Assembly: GCA_013399305.1 (NCBI GenBank)
Contig: VXAI01000046.1
Span: 535,545-599,544, forward strand
Direction: 5' to 3'
Length of the DNA: 64,000 nt
Source: Rostratula benghalensis
Lineage: Eukaryota; Chordata; Aves; Charadriiformes; Rostratulidae
Positions within the stretch are counted from its first letter, which is position 1, and every line of letters begins with the position of its first letter. This document shows positions 23,001 to 38,000 of this stretch, piece by piece. A model generated the notes under the pieces. The model was not told the origin of the DNA. It worked only from the letters and a program-made list of their open reading frames with translations, and did no database searches. Both the position numbers and the translations under genes were made by a program.

Positions 23001-26000
23001 ATGTACTGTACCTTAGGTAAGTGTGCCATATACTTCTTCGTAGTGGTTATGAAGATCTTGTTCATTAACAGAGCAAGATTTTCTTTGTTCCTAGTTATTG
23101 TTACATTTTTATTATGCCTTTTAGAGGTGTTCTTGATAGTTAAGATCTTTAGGGATATGGGTGTATAGACTACTAAAGAACTGGTTCTTGTAGTTCTGTG
23201 TCTGTATGTTCTCATCTGTGTAATACTGGTTTGGCAATTCTGAAATAGTAGCACTCATTGTGACTCTTTAAATTCCTTTTCGACAGTACCAGGTCTTGGA
23301 ACTCAACCTGTGATAAACTGTTCTCTCCATTTTATCCACTACTTTCAAAGGAGCCTGGACACCCAACTTTGAGGTGTCAGATTGTGGAAGCTGTACTTTC
23401 TAGTGTTACAGTTATGGAATGGGTTTTCTTCTGAAGTGTTCTGCAAATGCATGTGTAAGCATAACTTGTTTAGCCTTTAGGAGATAGAGCTGAGGAGTTC
23501 TGCTTATAGAAGTGTTACAGAAATGCTCTTCTTACTTAGAAGATAAAACAAAAGCAGTGTGGTACGGACTTGAAAAAGTAACTGTTGTGCAAAACAGCAC
23601 AGTAACGGTTTAGACTGTGATGGGAATGAAAGCAGAGGTCAGTGTTGAAACAAACATTTTAAAAGGTACTTAGAAGCATGGGTTTTCTCCTCCGATGTAC
23701 AGTAGTGAAGGGCACTGTCTTTCAGCTTGTTTAAATCTGAAGACTGCTCAGTATTTCCGCAGACCCGTAGCTCCCTATGTAGTTAAACTTGGCAACACAA
23801 AGCTTGCTTTTCCAAGTACTCTTTGTGATTTTTTTCCTTGGGTACAGTTCACGCACCACTTTCTGATAGCTTCTGTCATTGCGTAGAACTGTAAGTTTCT
23901 GTGGGTATAGCCCTTCTCAGGCTGTGCTCTGTGGCAATCATCAGACACTAAAAGCTTAATAAGCGTGCCCTATAATTCTGCTCTGTGTTTCTTTGGTAGG
24001 ATGTAATGTCATGTAGCAGAGAAGAACTCCGTGAACCTTAATGTACTACACCAAAATTATGTATCTGAAATGTCCCAGGAACAGAGACACAAACTTTTGG
24101 AACATAGAGTAAACCTAAGGGAAAACAATTTAATGCAAATATAAATAATATTAATCTTGTCTTCAACTGAGTGCATATGGAATATCTTGTCCTTTTGGAT
24201 TTTTATGTAGGAGAATAATTCTGGTAGCATATTAGCATCTTTAAAAGTTCTTTCTAGCGTGGTCCTCTCAAGAAATGGAGGGTTTTGGAAGCTGTGTTCC
24301 CTATATGCCTAGTTCTACTAAAATTTCAGTAACTTTTAGAGCTGTGTGAATTTTTTTTTTAGATAATTGAAACAATTATGTAAGTAAATGTTATATAACA
24401 ATTGATTCCTAGGTGTATTGAAATGGAGGTGCAGAAGATGTAGAATAAAAATTGTTAGAAATTTTTAGTTTTAGACTCTCATAAAGAATGGCCTCTCTTC
24501 AGCAGCACCAGTACTGCACACCCGCACTGACATCCGTGTGATTTGCTGGAGTCTGCAGTAGCAGTGCCTGGTCTGAGGTCTGGCACTGGCCCTTCACATG
24601 TGATCAGCTCTTTCGTGTTACTGACCTAAACCTCCTTATGGCCAGAATTTGCACAGATTGCTCAGGCTCCAAAGGCAAGTTGCTGGTGAGCTTCCAATGG
24701 ATGCTCAGCAGTGGCCTTGGCAGCTGTCTTCCCTGTGTCTGCAGGATGGACTGAGCTTACCCATCTGTAGGTTTTCCAGCGCAGGAATCCTGCTCTGAAG
24801 GGCTGGGGGAGCTCTGGCTGGGGATGAGATGTTAAGGTTATGGGGTGGCAGCATGTACCACCACACTATGGTACAATAAGTTTGTGAAGCTGTTCCCACA
24901 AGGCAAGAGCTATGTATTTGCAGGGAGTGTTTACTGATTTTTGTCAAGGCAGCTTGAAGCTACCACTACCACTTCTGGAACCCTGAATTCAAGGGACTCA
25001 GATGTTTCAGATAAACATGTTCTGAGGCTACAAATAATAGCCCATTAGAAATTGGCCTAGTTCCTTTCTATATGTGTAATATTTTTTTAAGTTTTAGCTT
25101 CTGTGCAGGACTATATAACTTAATTTGTTTTTTTAAAGCCCTTCTAAAGCATGAGAGACTACAGTGGAAATTATTTAAAAGTAATATTGCATAGTTTACC
25201 AGTTCGTAGTCAAACGCGTACGAACTGTGTGGGTTGTACTGGACAAACTGTTCACTATAAACATTTCTTTACCGATCTTGTCCTTTTATTACAAAGGTGG
25301 CTGTAATGTACCTTACATTGTAGTTAAATGAGAAAGATTTAGTTTCCCACTCCTGAATGTGGGAAATTTAAAAGTAGCTAGAGATAGGAAGAGAGATTGG
25401 GGCGGAAGACCAGGAAACTGCAATAGGAGGGGTACAGGAAATGGGTGGGAGTTGAGGAAACATGTTTTTCCTAAAATGTAAAGCTAATGTAAAAATCCAG
25501 CAACTAAGCATTGAAACCTGCTGAGAAAACTTGTCCATCAAAAAATGAGATCGTTATGGACAACAGCAGCTTTCACTACTATCGTGAACATTGTTTTCTT
25601 CTGTTGATTTATGTGGAGAATGACTGTTTCTATACGGTTTTTCTCTCTCCCTTAAGTTTTAAGGCATCTGTCTTTCCCATTTCCTCTTGTATGTTTCCTG
25701 TAGCTCAAGCGCTGGCAGTGAAGCTCCAGACGGTTAAAAAATATAATGTTCTCTCCCTTAAGTCATCTCTGTTCAGAAGTACTATGTTGGAACCCCATTA
25801 GCCTGATTTAAAAGTGTGATTGAAGTCCCCCAAAACATGCTGTTAAAGTTGTGTCATTAAGTAATTCATTAGCTTTGTTTAGCATTTAATTAAGCAGTTA
25901 CTTTGAGACATATTTGCCTTGTGTCAAATATGATTAAAATTGGTGGTGAGATAGATTTAGTCCAATCACATGACATTTTCTCTGGAAAATTATTAAGAAA

Positions 26001-29000
26001 GCTTTAGCTTTCAGATTGGAAAGGAAGCTTCACTGTTCACATTGTGATGTAGTAGTGTGTTGCTGTAGAGTATTTTTGAATTTGGGATGCTGTATCCTAA
26101 AGGCTTTATATGTATCAGTCTTTTGTCTCGTGGCTTTCTGCTTCCTCTCCACAGCCAGCAAAGTAGTTGGAGCCTATTAAATCTTAACTGGGAGTAAAAA
26201 TCTCACATCATGTCTTTCTATATGTGTCAAGGAGAACAGTGATCAGCACTGAGGAATTTGATGTAAAAAAATTCTAATGAAATAAATCCCAGGCTTTCTA
26301 GACTTCCAGTGATAAGATGATGAAGAGGCATAGGATAAGATTAAAAAGCAAAGAGAAAGCTTAAAAATTAAAGAAACCCCAAAAACAAACCCTAGAAAAA
26401 TTATGTCATATATGCAGAGAAAAAGTCATCAGACTAGTTACAGGCAAATTGCTGGAAGCATGCCTTTGTGTGTATCTGTGCTTTGACTGTTACTGCAGGG
26501 AGATGTGTAAATATAAGTGTTCAACCAAAACATCTGCCCAGGATGCTGGACTGAGGAGATGAATGTAGAAGAAGCTTTTGGCTCTGGTAGCTGCCAAGGT
26601 GGTTGTTTTTAGCAGGTGATGATGCCAGGAATAGGCTGGGGAGAGGGGAATAGAAGCTTCACCACCACATTATATGTATCCAGTCTCCTCTCCAAAAAGC
26701 CTTGAAGTGTAGGATGGGAGGCTGGGAGTCACTTCTTCCTGTCCTGGCACCTGTGGCCACCACACTCTTCTACAGCCCCTTGTCTGTATGCAGGAACTTT
26801 GTGAGTTAAGACTCAGGTAAGTGTTATAATGAAGGCAGGGAGTCAAATACTTTTCTGAATAAAGTCAAGTGTTCTTAACCAAGTGTGGCTGCAGATCCTG
26901 CTTTGTTCATCCTCAATACTTGCAGATGGGCTAGTGTGGTCAGTAGTGTGAGCTCCTCTGCAGTACAAGGGATGCTGGTGCCAGGCTTTGGTGGGAGGAA
27001 GAAGCATGATGCTGAGAACTACAAGTGGGAAAGAGCATGTGTGCATATGGTAGCTCTAGAAACCAAAATGCCTTTTTTTAACCTCTTCTTGTAGTTGTTC
27101 ACTAGAGGTCTTGGGAACGTTCTTGGTCCCAGTACGCTAATGCTGTTATAAATTGGTAAGGCAAATGTGCTTGGAAGGCCTCTGTTTTAGATAATTTCTA
27201 AACTGTAGTGCTTTTGATGGTTTGAAGAGAATCTACTTTTACTTTCACAGATTAAGCTGCCACCAATGATGGAAATCATAACGGCTGAACAGCTGATGGA
27301 ATACTTAGGTTAGTAACTACAATAAATGGTTTTCAATTATGTATTATATTTGTTAGTGAGTAGTAATATAGGAGAACTGTTCTATTTATTTACTATTTTA
27401 TTCAGCTTTATTTGAACACATGCTTCAAGAAAACTACTGATGGTATTCAGTTACTCATGCTTTTCCTTAACTGCTTTTAGAGGTTTTCTGTCATGCTCTC
27501 AAGTGGTTAGTCTAGTGATGCAGTTGGTGTGGGTTAGTATACCAACACATCAGCAGGTTTAAACTTAGGCATCTAAGTGTTGCTCTGTTGCAGCTGGCAG
27601 AATGTACTAAGTCAACTGAGCCTTTAATTGTCTGCAGTAACTCTAATCCTTGTTAGTATGACCCAATTAAAATAGCAGGAAAAATTTAGTCATCTGTAGC
27701 GATTAAGGTCTCATTTGCAGGCACTACTCCCTTATCAGATTGGGTGTTCAGCAGAACTGCAGTTCTACCTGTCTGACAAGTCTGTAACTTCAGTAGCCCA
27801 GAATGAGCTAGCTGTGAAAAGTGCAGCTGGGATAATACTTAAGCTATATGTGGCACAGTTCTTTCTCTTTGTAGCCTAACAAATATAAAACATTGAGCTT
27901 AATAGACTAAATTTGGTTTTTCTTGAGCAGGAGAAAAACCCCCATGTTGTAGTAATGTTACTGGATTTTCTTTCTGTCTTTTTGCTTGTAAAGAATGTAG
28001 CTTGTTCTTTTCAAAATAATATCTCTTTTAGTGGAAGGAAAAAGTTAATTGCGTGATTTCAAAAAAGTAAGTCTCAAGAAATCTTGCTGCCTGTGTCTAA
28101 GCATTTCTAGTTGCATTGATAGAACAATACTGTGTGAGGTAACTGCATAATTGAAGTTGCCACAACATGTGTATTCTTTCTTGAATTATCTTACTAAACT
28201 GAATAACAAAACTACCTGCTGAAATTTAGGTTCCTGTTCAGTCAATAGGATTAGCAGTTGCCAAGCGGTTTTTCTACAGCTTAAGAAAAATTTAAAAAGT
28301 AATGTCTTTCAGCCACTCTGAACAAATTAGGTAGCCTGTAATTATGTTTTTCTTTGAGTAGAAACTTTTTTGTTTTTTGGGTTTTTTTTAGGAATGGTGC
28401 AAGGGAATAAATATGAAAAGCATTGAAAAAAAATCTGAAAAACTTGGGAGAGGTATCTTATGGATACTAGTCACTAAAAACTTCCTAAATTTAAAACCCT
28501 AGTTTGTTGATTAACTAAGTGATTGCTTCTGTGTTGTAGACAGAGACGGAATACAAGCCTTTCAGAATTACCAGTGTATGGAAACACGTGCCAAAATATT
28601 GATAGTATCAGTCAGGACATCTTTAAATTGTGTTATGCAATTGGATATCTTATTGTGAACAGTTTGAGCTTTCTGTAATTTTAAGTTGAGGCACAGAGAG
28701 AGAGAAATTTCTGAATAATTAAGGGATTGGTACAATACTCCAAGAGATCATGGAATGCTGCTTTAGTAACAACATTGACTATTCAAATTTTATTTCTTAA
28801 TATGCACTTACTGTGGTTTTTATAGTTATTTTACTACATAATTATAGTTCAGGTTATAAAACAATACAGTCTCAATTTGATAGGAGTCTTCAATGATGAT
28901 ATTTGATCAGTCACGTCAGACAGGTGTTTATAGAAGTGTTGAAGCTTTGAGGGTAGAATGAACTAAATATTATTTTCTTTTTTTTTTTAGGTGACTATAT

Positions 29001-32000
29001 TCTTGACGCGAAACCTAAAGAGATATCTGAAATTCAGCGTGTAAATTATGAGCAGGTAAGAGCTTTTTCCTAAAACATAATTGCTTCTGTCTGAAAGAAC
29101 TAATTTTTTTTTTCTCACCTAAGGTTTATCATCTTGTTAAAAAACAGAAGTTGGTTATAGTTAGTTTTTGCTTTCTTTCTAGGTTTGAAGTAGGGTATAA
29201 TTTATACAAAATTCCCATTAGTGAAAAAACCCCTCAGTGTCTATTAACACAAGAAATGATTTTTTTTTTAGCTGCTATAAGTTTAATGAGGCAGTCTTGT
29301 ATTTATTGAGGAATTATAACAGGGAAGTACAGATGGAAGTATGTAACAGGATGGTTGCTCTTTGAAGTCTTCTATTATGTGTCCTTCAGTGTGCTCTGTT
29401 GTGGATGCCTGCTAGATTTTCTTGGAGGATGTAGACTGAGCAAGAAAGAGATCTCTGTTCTTAAATTGGGGTAGACAAAAAGGTTGATTCCATATCATGA
29501 AAGACAGTATTATTTCACAGAATCACAGATTATTTGCACTGCCCACTACTCTTAAGTCATCACAGAAGTATTTCTGTGTTAAAGATAATGCTGTTAGGTT
29601 AAAAAAATACTCATGTACTGTATATTATCTTGGAACAAATTTTTCAAGCTCTGTTTGCGGTCACAGCAGTTTTACTGATTACTCCTGGAGAAGTGATTTG
29701 AATTTATTATAGCTGTTAGGTTTCAAGATAGTATATTTATTATTAAGTATTTCTGATTTCTAATAATAAATTTAATGTGTTTTTAAATTAAATTTAATGA
29801 ATTTTATAAATTATTATTATTGGTATTTATTATTAGGCAACTGAGTCTTAGAAGATTATTAGATATCAGAAGCATTGGAACTAAGTCTTGGTGTTAATCA
29901 TAATTTTGTGTTTCTTGTCAGTTATCAGTTAGTATTCTGTGACTAAACCAATAAGTTTTCTTATACAATAAATTCAAGTAAAATTTTTGGACAGCTGGAC
30001 TTGTAGTGCTTGATTTTAATGTAATTTCAGCATCTTAACAGGTTACTTATTTCAGCTGCAACTTTTTTTTTTTTACCTACTTGAGGGATTTAATTATTTG
30101 AATGAAAGTTGATTGTAAAAAAAAAAAAAAAAGCACAAGTTTTAATGTACAAGCATTAAACAGTGCCCAGGGAGGTTGTGGAGTCCCCACCTTTGGGGAT
30201 ACTCAACAGCTGGTTGAACATGGTTCTGGACAGCTGGCTCTTGGTGGCCCTGCCTGGGGAGTGGGTGTGAGCCAGATGACTTCCAGAGGTCCCTTCCAAG
30301 TTCAACAGTTCTGTATATTTATATCCTTGCTTACTTGTATTCATTTTTTCAAAAGCTTGTGTTTTGAAGGTGTGGAAATAGCTAAAATAGAAATGATACT
30401 GTTCAAACTGCAGCGAGAAACTTAAGCAGTTTCTGGACACTTGGATGTGTTCCTGATTTTTGTTTGTTTTTTTTACTAAGTAAACGCTAAAAAGTAAATT
30501 CAGCTAATGTCTGGAGATGCATGATCTGAATTGTGGATGGCTAGTGCTGAATTGCTATAGACTTCCTTCCTACTCTTCAGCAGAGTAACAATATAACATT
30601 ATTTCTTCCAAAACTCCTCTAGATAAGTTTTTATATTTGATATGTGGTCCCTAGTAATGAAAGAATTTTAAGGCGGTTTGGCTTACCATTGTAAGGATAA
30701 AAACTTAAAAAAAAAAAAAAAAGCTGAACCACACCTTGATAATTACTTACAAATCTTGGTAAATTCTGTTATTTAGCAAAATTGTCAAAAGGATGAAGCA
30801 ACATGTAGAAAAGTAGTGGGAGCTGATAACTTTCTGGTAATAGAAACTTTGCACAACAGTGCAGTTAAAGGGCTACAAGCAGTAAAATTCCCTCATTCAC
30901 AGCAGCTGCTCTCAATTGTAGATACTGGATAATGATCAGACAGTGTTTTACAGCTATGCTTTGTCAAGGGGTTTATAAGCTTTTCTGTGTAAGCTTCAAC
31001 GCGGAGATTAAATCTGCTTAGTAACCAGGAAGTAAGTCTGTTTATGAACGCACTTCAGGAGTTTTCACAAGTTTTCTCTAAACTGAAATTACTTGGAATA
31101 AGGTTATTGTTCTGCTGGTTTTTATTAAGAAAAAAAAAAAAGTAGTTTTAAGCTTGCATACCAGTGAAGAAGAGTGGCTTAATTGCTTTGGCTAAAATGC
31201 AGAGGTAGGTGGACACAAATTTTGTCTTAATAAAGCCATGCTGTTGCATATGTAAAGTGTTGCACAAAGATCTGTAGGCAAGACTATTTTTATAGATGTA
31301 TGTCTGCTTACACAATTTTTACATGCAAGTTTTGTTTTAGATTTCTGTTGCATGCTGAAAGATCTCTAAAACATTTTCCAAGAACTAGGTAACGTTCATA
31401 TTTCCAACATGCAAAACTGCTTGCATCTTGAATTAGATCATGAAGTGTATTGAATGATGTAGCTACTTCACTTAATGTGCTTACTTAGTGAGTATTGTAT
31501 GTTTTAATTGGTAGATTGTTTACAATATCAGGTTTAAGCTGACAGATAGACTAATTTCTTAAACTGACTTCTTAAATATACTAAGGTCTGTCTTGTGTTC
31601 TAATACACAGGCTTGTGTTGGCATTCTGCTCTGTCAACGTGTGGTAATGTGCTGCAGAAGTAAATGTTCAAATTAATGTAGTGGTTATTTATTGTTTGTT
31701 GTTGTTTAAGGGATCAGGTTATTTGTAATTTGTCTGCATTTCAGCAAGTTGCTTTTAATTTGATAAATAACTCATCACTGTGTACCCCACTTACGTCTTG
31801 TTAGGCTACTTAGCTCTCCTACAGTTTTTTCATTATTCATCCTTTAGTCAATTGTCCCTCTCAGCTTTTTGTTTTCCCTTATTGATTCCATTAATTATGG
31901 TTCTTGCTGTTAACGGTGTTGTTATTAAAAGACCACACAAAGGCAACTGTCCTTAACAATCAGTGTTTTTAGTTTGTGGATCTTTTCTGTCTCTGTCTCC

Positions 32001-35000
32001 TCTCCAGCCTGTATTTCTGTTGTCATGCGTTTTTTTTCCCTCCATTGTTGCAACTCTGAATTACACTTAAGCAACAGGAGTATTGCAAAACGAAGCCAAA
32101 ACCCTACACCACCACCACTTACCACCCCCCAACAAAACCCCAAACAAGCACCTCCATTTCCTTGAATATTTATCAAACGCTTTCTGATTATAGTGTTTGC
32201 TGGTTCTTCTTGCTTGGTGGAAAATAATTTTTTCTGCACATCAGGAAACTTATTTGTCTGATGGTTCAGGAGAACTGTCTCACAAAGTGCTCTTTGGCTT
32301 ATCTTTGCTTTGTGTGATTGGATTTTCATAACATGTTCCCCTTAAATTCTATTGGGATCAGTCCTATAGGAAGTGCTACTTCTGTGACTTGTTTCCACAG
32401 TGGACTCTACAGGCCACTTAAATGTATACCTGGATTAAGATAGCAAATTTTTTTTATGAAACAAAAAATTAGATTCTTTGTTGTTGCTCAACAATTTCAG
32501 TACCGAACCCCCAAATTAGAGCTGTTAAGTAGATTTGTGTAGGTCTGTTTTATTCATTCATTGTGTGGTAGCAAGTCAAGCAGCCTGACTCATAAGACAG
32601 GGTCTAAAAAGGGGGAAGAAACCTCAAGGGGTGTCCCTTAGAGATTCCCTTATAATCCAATTCTTCTTGCAGACATCTGCCTTGTGAGCTGAACAGAGCT
32701 AAAAGAAGGAGGAACTAACAGCAGCTCATTAATGTAGAAGTAGTCAGATCCAGCTGGTTAGAGGGAGAGTTCCTGTTTTGCAGATCTCTTCTGGCACAAT
32801 GAGAATGAATAATGTGAATATGCATTGAAACAGTTGCTTAGCTAACTTCTCCTCTTCTAATTTTTTGAGGTGTTGAGTACTAAATAAATGATGAAGGGGC
32901 TACAAGGGTAACTACCAAGTGTTCAAAGCTCTGTTTGGTCATCTGGTTTTTGGTGTGTTTTTTTTTTTTCCTTTCTGCTGTTAGAATATGAGTGATGCGA
33001 TGGCGATTCTACATAAGTTACAGACGGGCCTGGATGTCAATGTGAAGTTTACAGGTGTACGAGTATTTGAATACACACCTGAATGCATAGTATTTGATCT
33101 TCTTGATATCCCTTTGTACCATGGATGGTTAGTGGACCCCCAGGTAAATTCTTATTTTCAACAACTCAAATAGAAAATAAATTATTCTGAAATTTTTTTT
33201 TTGGGGGGTGGGGGGAGAAGATGTTTCAGAGTTTTAGCTGGAGTCAATGATTATGGTAATGGATTTTTCAAATCTAGTCAGAAAAATTGGAGTGAATTCA
33301 GACTGTATGTCTTTTTTAGTGTGGTAACTCTGCAGAGACTAGGTCTATAGTTAAAGTAACTTTCAAGAATTATGCTGAATTCACAACTGTAAATGAAAAT
33401 TGTTCTGAGGGAGGTAGGAAGATGTCAGATAATGGTGTCTACTTACTGTTTTGAAAGCTTGTTAGGGAACACTTGGAAGGATTGCAAGGTTACATCCCTC
33501 CTTTATTTCCGATTTACTAGTCACTGCTTTTGAGAACTGAGAATATTAGAACCAATTAAAGAATTGCAGCTTTAACAAACATATAATTTAAAATATATTA
33601 TTTACTAAATGGTAAGCTGGTCCTGTTTACTAAAGGGGAAACTGGTGAGTTTTGTTGGAATAATCTGCCTCAGATGTCTTTTTTTTTTTTTTTTTCTTTT
33701 CATGCATTGTTCATGAAATTTGCTGTTCTCTTACCCCTTTGGACTCCCCCCCCTAACTGAGCCAGCTCATTCCCCAGTCTCTCCTCTGTCCATTTCACAA
33801 AAACCTTTTGATGTTAAGCGTTAATTTAAGGATTTACAATGGGCTCCGAGACACCACAATATAGCGGTCTGGGCTATAACTTTTTTGGCCTAGTATTTTT
33901 AGGGGGATAACATACTGTCTTTGTTGAAAGTCTTCTTATTCTCATATGAATAATCACCATATCACACTGTTCTGTTCTTCACAAAGGTAACTTCTGTTTT
34001 GTATCCTCTTCCTTCCTGCTCCAGGTTGCTGACATAGTAAAAGCAGTTGGTAACTGCAGTTACAATCAGCTGGTGGAGAAGATAATTTCTTGTAAACAGT
34101 CAGACAGCAGTGAACTGGTTAGTGAAGGTGGGTAACTTTTTTTTCTATGTTTTATCAAAGTATCTGCCCCATCAAGTCTCAGTTAAATGTTTTGTATATG
34201 GGCCTGGGTATGTAGAGATAAAGGGGGAAGAAGCTGTGTTCTGTCTACTGAACTTCCCCTGGGCAGGCAGACTGCACTGCTTGACTTCTAAACTTCTGTG
34301 GCACAATTTCCAAACCAGGGATCAGCCTCATTCTCTTAATCTATTAAATAGACTTTTTAAAAAGCTGGAGAGAACTTCAGTTACTGAAAAGGTATTGTGG
34401 GTATTCACTTTTCAACTTGGCTATGTATTATGTCCTGTAATTAGAATATGAATTATATACCATATGATGACAAGGAAAAAATATCAGTAATATTAGAGAT
34501 ATACCGTTTCTGACCATGAGGTTGCTATCTATAATGCTGAAGTTTTGGAACTTTCTGCTTGCTTTCCACTCTGAATTTGTTCCCTTAGATTTATGGCAAT
34601 ATGGTGGCATCTTAGTAGGAAGGAGGTAGGGAAAATACTACTGTTGTAACCAGATTTTATATAATAGACAGTATATAGCAGATACACATAACAATATGTA
34701 TTGCTTCTGTAGGATTTGTAGCAGAGCAATTTCTAAATAACACAGCTACACAGTTGACATACCATGGACTCTGCGAGTTGACTTCAGCTGTCCAGGAGGG
34801 AGAGCTTTGTGTGTTCTTCAGGAACAACCATTTTAGCACCATGACCAAATACAAGGTATATCCAACTTTTTATCTTTACTGTTGCAGTTTTTCTCGTTTC
34901 AAACTAAATTTTGTTTTTCCCTGTCTTCAAATAGAAATAAATGCCAGTTTGCTGTAATATGCAAGTATGGCTTATGGTGGATATAAGGTCTGTGGCAAAT

Positions 35001-38000
35001 GTTACTTGTGAATTATTGATTACGGTGTTTTAGATACCAGAATTCGTTATCACTTTAAAAACTTATTGTTGTTCTTGTACGCTCAATTTGCTCCCTGTGT
35101 TAACTCCCTTCATGGTTGTATATAATGACATACGTTTCTTACGTGACTTAAATTTACTTGCAGCTTGTGATTGGGAATGATCAGGTTAATGAATTTACTT
35201 AATGTCTTGTTTCTGAGGATATAAAACTTTGCTTTATGTTTGAGCTGGTAATTAAGTAGATCCATCACTCTGCTCAAAATACCTCAACGTTTCTGTATGT
35301 TTGGTGAACTATAATATTTATTCCCTTTGTTAGGGAAGAGATATTTTTTTTTTCTTAATTTTTAACCTGAAACTGGGGAAGCAAAATGGTGAGAACTGTG
35401 AAAGGAGGATGCCAGGTTACAAAAACCAACTAATGACTGGACTAATGCTTCTGGGACTCCTTCCCCTGTGGAATGGAGAATCTGACTTGGCAAGTTTACA
35501 ATTGTTTATGGAGCATCTTTCTTCTAACACTACATTGCCTTTACTGCTATGATAGTGTATTTTTATATATTTGACTTGGGTAGAAAAGGGCATCATGGTC
35601 GCATTGTCTTCTAAGATTTAATCATTCCCTTTTCAGTGATCTATGTGAATGTTTTGAAATAAACTTTTAATTGGTTTGCAATGTCAAATAGTATTTAGTG
35701 TTAGACACTTCTCTGAAGTATACATACGAGTTTTTACTTTTGTATAGAACTCTTGAAATTCTTTTTTGGTTACTTCTTATTAAATAAGACTTTAATTTCA
35801 TATATGCTTGCACTTAGAAATAATGGTAATGAAAAAAAAAAGGGGTGGGGGGAGGTATAACATACAAAAACATTAAGGAGCTGCTATACAGTAATGTCAT
35901 ATACCTCCTGTGAATGACACTGCCTTTTTCATTTGGCAGTACTAGTCCTTTTTTCTTCCTCTGTTAATCTTGATTGTCAGTGCTTATCTTTGGCATTTTT
36001 AATAACTACTTATAAGCTGAGCTAGAGCTCAGAGTAATCCTGATAAATAATGATTAACTCTACAGACAGGTAACACATTTAGTTCTCTAATAGCTTCTTA
36101 GAGCACACCTAAGATTTGTTTTAAATCTACATACAATGATACTCTCTTAAAGCAATAGGACAGATAAAAAGATCTTTCACTTCCCTTCCTCGGTTTAAAA
36201 AAAAAAACAAACCAAAAAAACCAAACAAACCAAAACAAACAAACCCCCCCCACACAACTATGGAGCATATCTGTTTATGACCAAAACTATAATGGTTGTA
36301 TTTCCTGATGAAGCTTATTTATGTCACATCTTAAAAGGTATAGTTTTGCTTTTCTCTCCTTTTCTATATTTAGCTCTTGCAATAGTTGGTGGTGGTTTGT
36401 CAGGTAGGCCCATACATTGTTTTATGGTTGCTTTCGTTACCAGGGTGGGAGTGGAACCTAACCTCATAACAATTTGGTTTAAGTAGAAAATACCAGGTAG
36501 AAGTACAGGTGTACTTTCTGGGTATAAATGGTACCTAGAGGTGCAAGAAACATTTTTTTACTTTGTTTAAAGACTATTCCAGGTAAAATACTTAAATCCT
36601 CCTGGAAATCCTCCATTTATGTACTACTAATTTAAAATATAAAATATTCATTTTACTACATATAGTCATTGAGAATCACTTTGACCGTGTGAATTGTAAA
36701 TACAGAATTTTCTTTGTAGAATGTAGATTGCTTTTCTCTTTACTGTGACAAATTCTAATGCTAGCTTTGCAGATTTTTAATAGGGTGTCTTTTACTTCAC
36801 AGTTAGGACAGTAGTCAGCAGTAGCTGGACTATAGAGAAAATCCACCAATTAGGGAAATGAAGACACAACATATGCCAGAAAAACTGAAGGTGTAGAACT
36901 TCAAGGGCAAGAACTATGCAATTTGTTTATCTTTTACTAATATTGCCTTTCCCTCTCCCCTCTCCAAAACAATATATGGAAACATATAAGCAAAATAGTT
37001 AAGAAGTTAAACAAAAGGAAATTATGTCTAATAGGTTAGGTGTGTGTAATAAAACTTGTGTATTTTTAGAAACATTTACTCTTAATAATTAGCAATCATT
37101 TATAATGAAAATACCTTAGGTACAATAAGCTGTTTACGTATTATTTTAATCAAACCAATACTTAAACTCCTACTTGGAAGCTTTTATATGCAGCTGATAC
37201 AGTGACTTGTACACCAGGGACATTTCTGAAATTCAGTGAGATTTTTTGAGGCTGATACTTTAGTGAAAAGATTTAAATTTCAGCATGTTATATTTCAAAG
37301 AAAGTAGACTGTAGGTTGATCTTAACTCCAGTTACTGGAGGAAACAAAAAACAACCTAGATCACAAAGTTTGGGGTTTTTTTCCAAAGGAAATGCAGTAA
37401 CGGCTCCAAATTCTCTTACGTGTTTTTTTCTAGAATCAACTTTAGAATTGAGAAGCAGATGTGAGTAATTCAAGAAAAATAAATACTTGATGGTACTGAA
37501 ATAGTTCAAAGAGCAGAACTCATAAATCGGAGACATTCTAGAGTTCAACATACCAGTTTTTCTATTAAAGCAGATAAACTCAAATACCCTTAATTCTGCC
37601 CTATACTTGTGCCACATAACAAATTTATGACTGGGATTGAGATGTTTTTAGTATTTGTGGTGCTTGGTTGAACAGATTTAATTTTAAGCTGTATTGGAGT
37701 TTTATCCCCATCCCATTTGGTGAGCTTGTTTTAGAGATAAGACGTTTTCTCTTTTTAAATATATTATATAGTAGCGCTGAGGGACATGGTTTAGAAGTAA
37801 CTTGGCACTGCTAGGTTAATGGTTAGACTTGATGATTTTAAAGGTCTTTTCCAACCATTATGATTCTCTAAACACATTTACCTGTAATGGCTTAATAAAG
37901 GATAATCTTGTGGATATTTTAGGGCAGAAATGGGAGAAGTGGAGACTGGTAACATTATTTGGGCATCTACCCTGAAACACATATTTAAGTCTTTTATTAC

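Larger units (their letters stand above)
29056..32984 (+). other. MINDY2: MINDY2 intron 3
   Basis: The intron is 3,929 bases. It contains a TTA/AAT low-complexity block (29727-29835), a CR1 tail (30161-30315) and several A-runs. No coding signal is supported. Confidence 0.85.

Noticed and set aside
22850..23254. 134-codon minus-strand frame in MINDY2 intron 1
   Set aside because: There is no recognisable protein similarity, conserved motif or splice context. It is AT-rich and probably chance.
31925..32329. 134-codon minus-strand frame in MINDY2 intron 3
   Set aside because: It is low-complexity in part and has no recognisable domain.
33680..33697. Long T-runs and A-runs in introns as processed pseudogene or SINE tails
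   Set aside because: No gene-like or SINE-like body adjoins them and no target-site duplications are visible.
34110..34451. 113-codon plus-strand frame starting within MINDY2 exon 5
   Set aside because: It begins out of frame inside exon 5 and runs into intron 5. It is not a separate gene.
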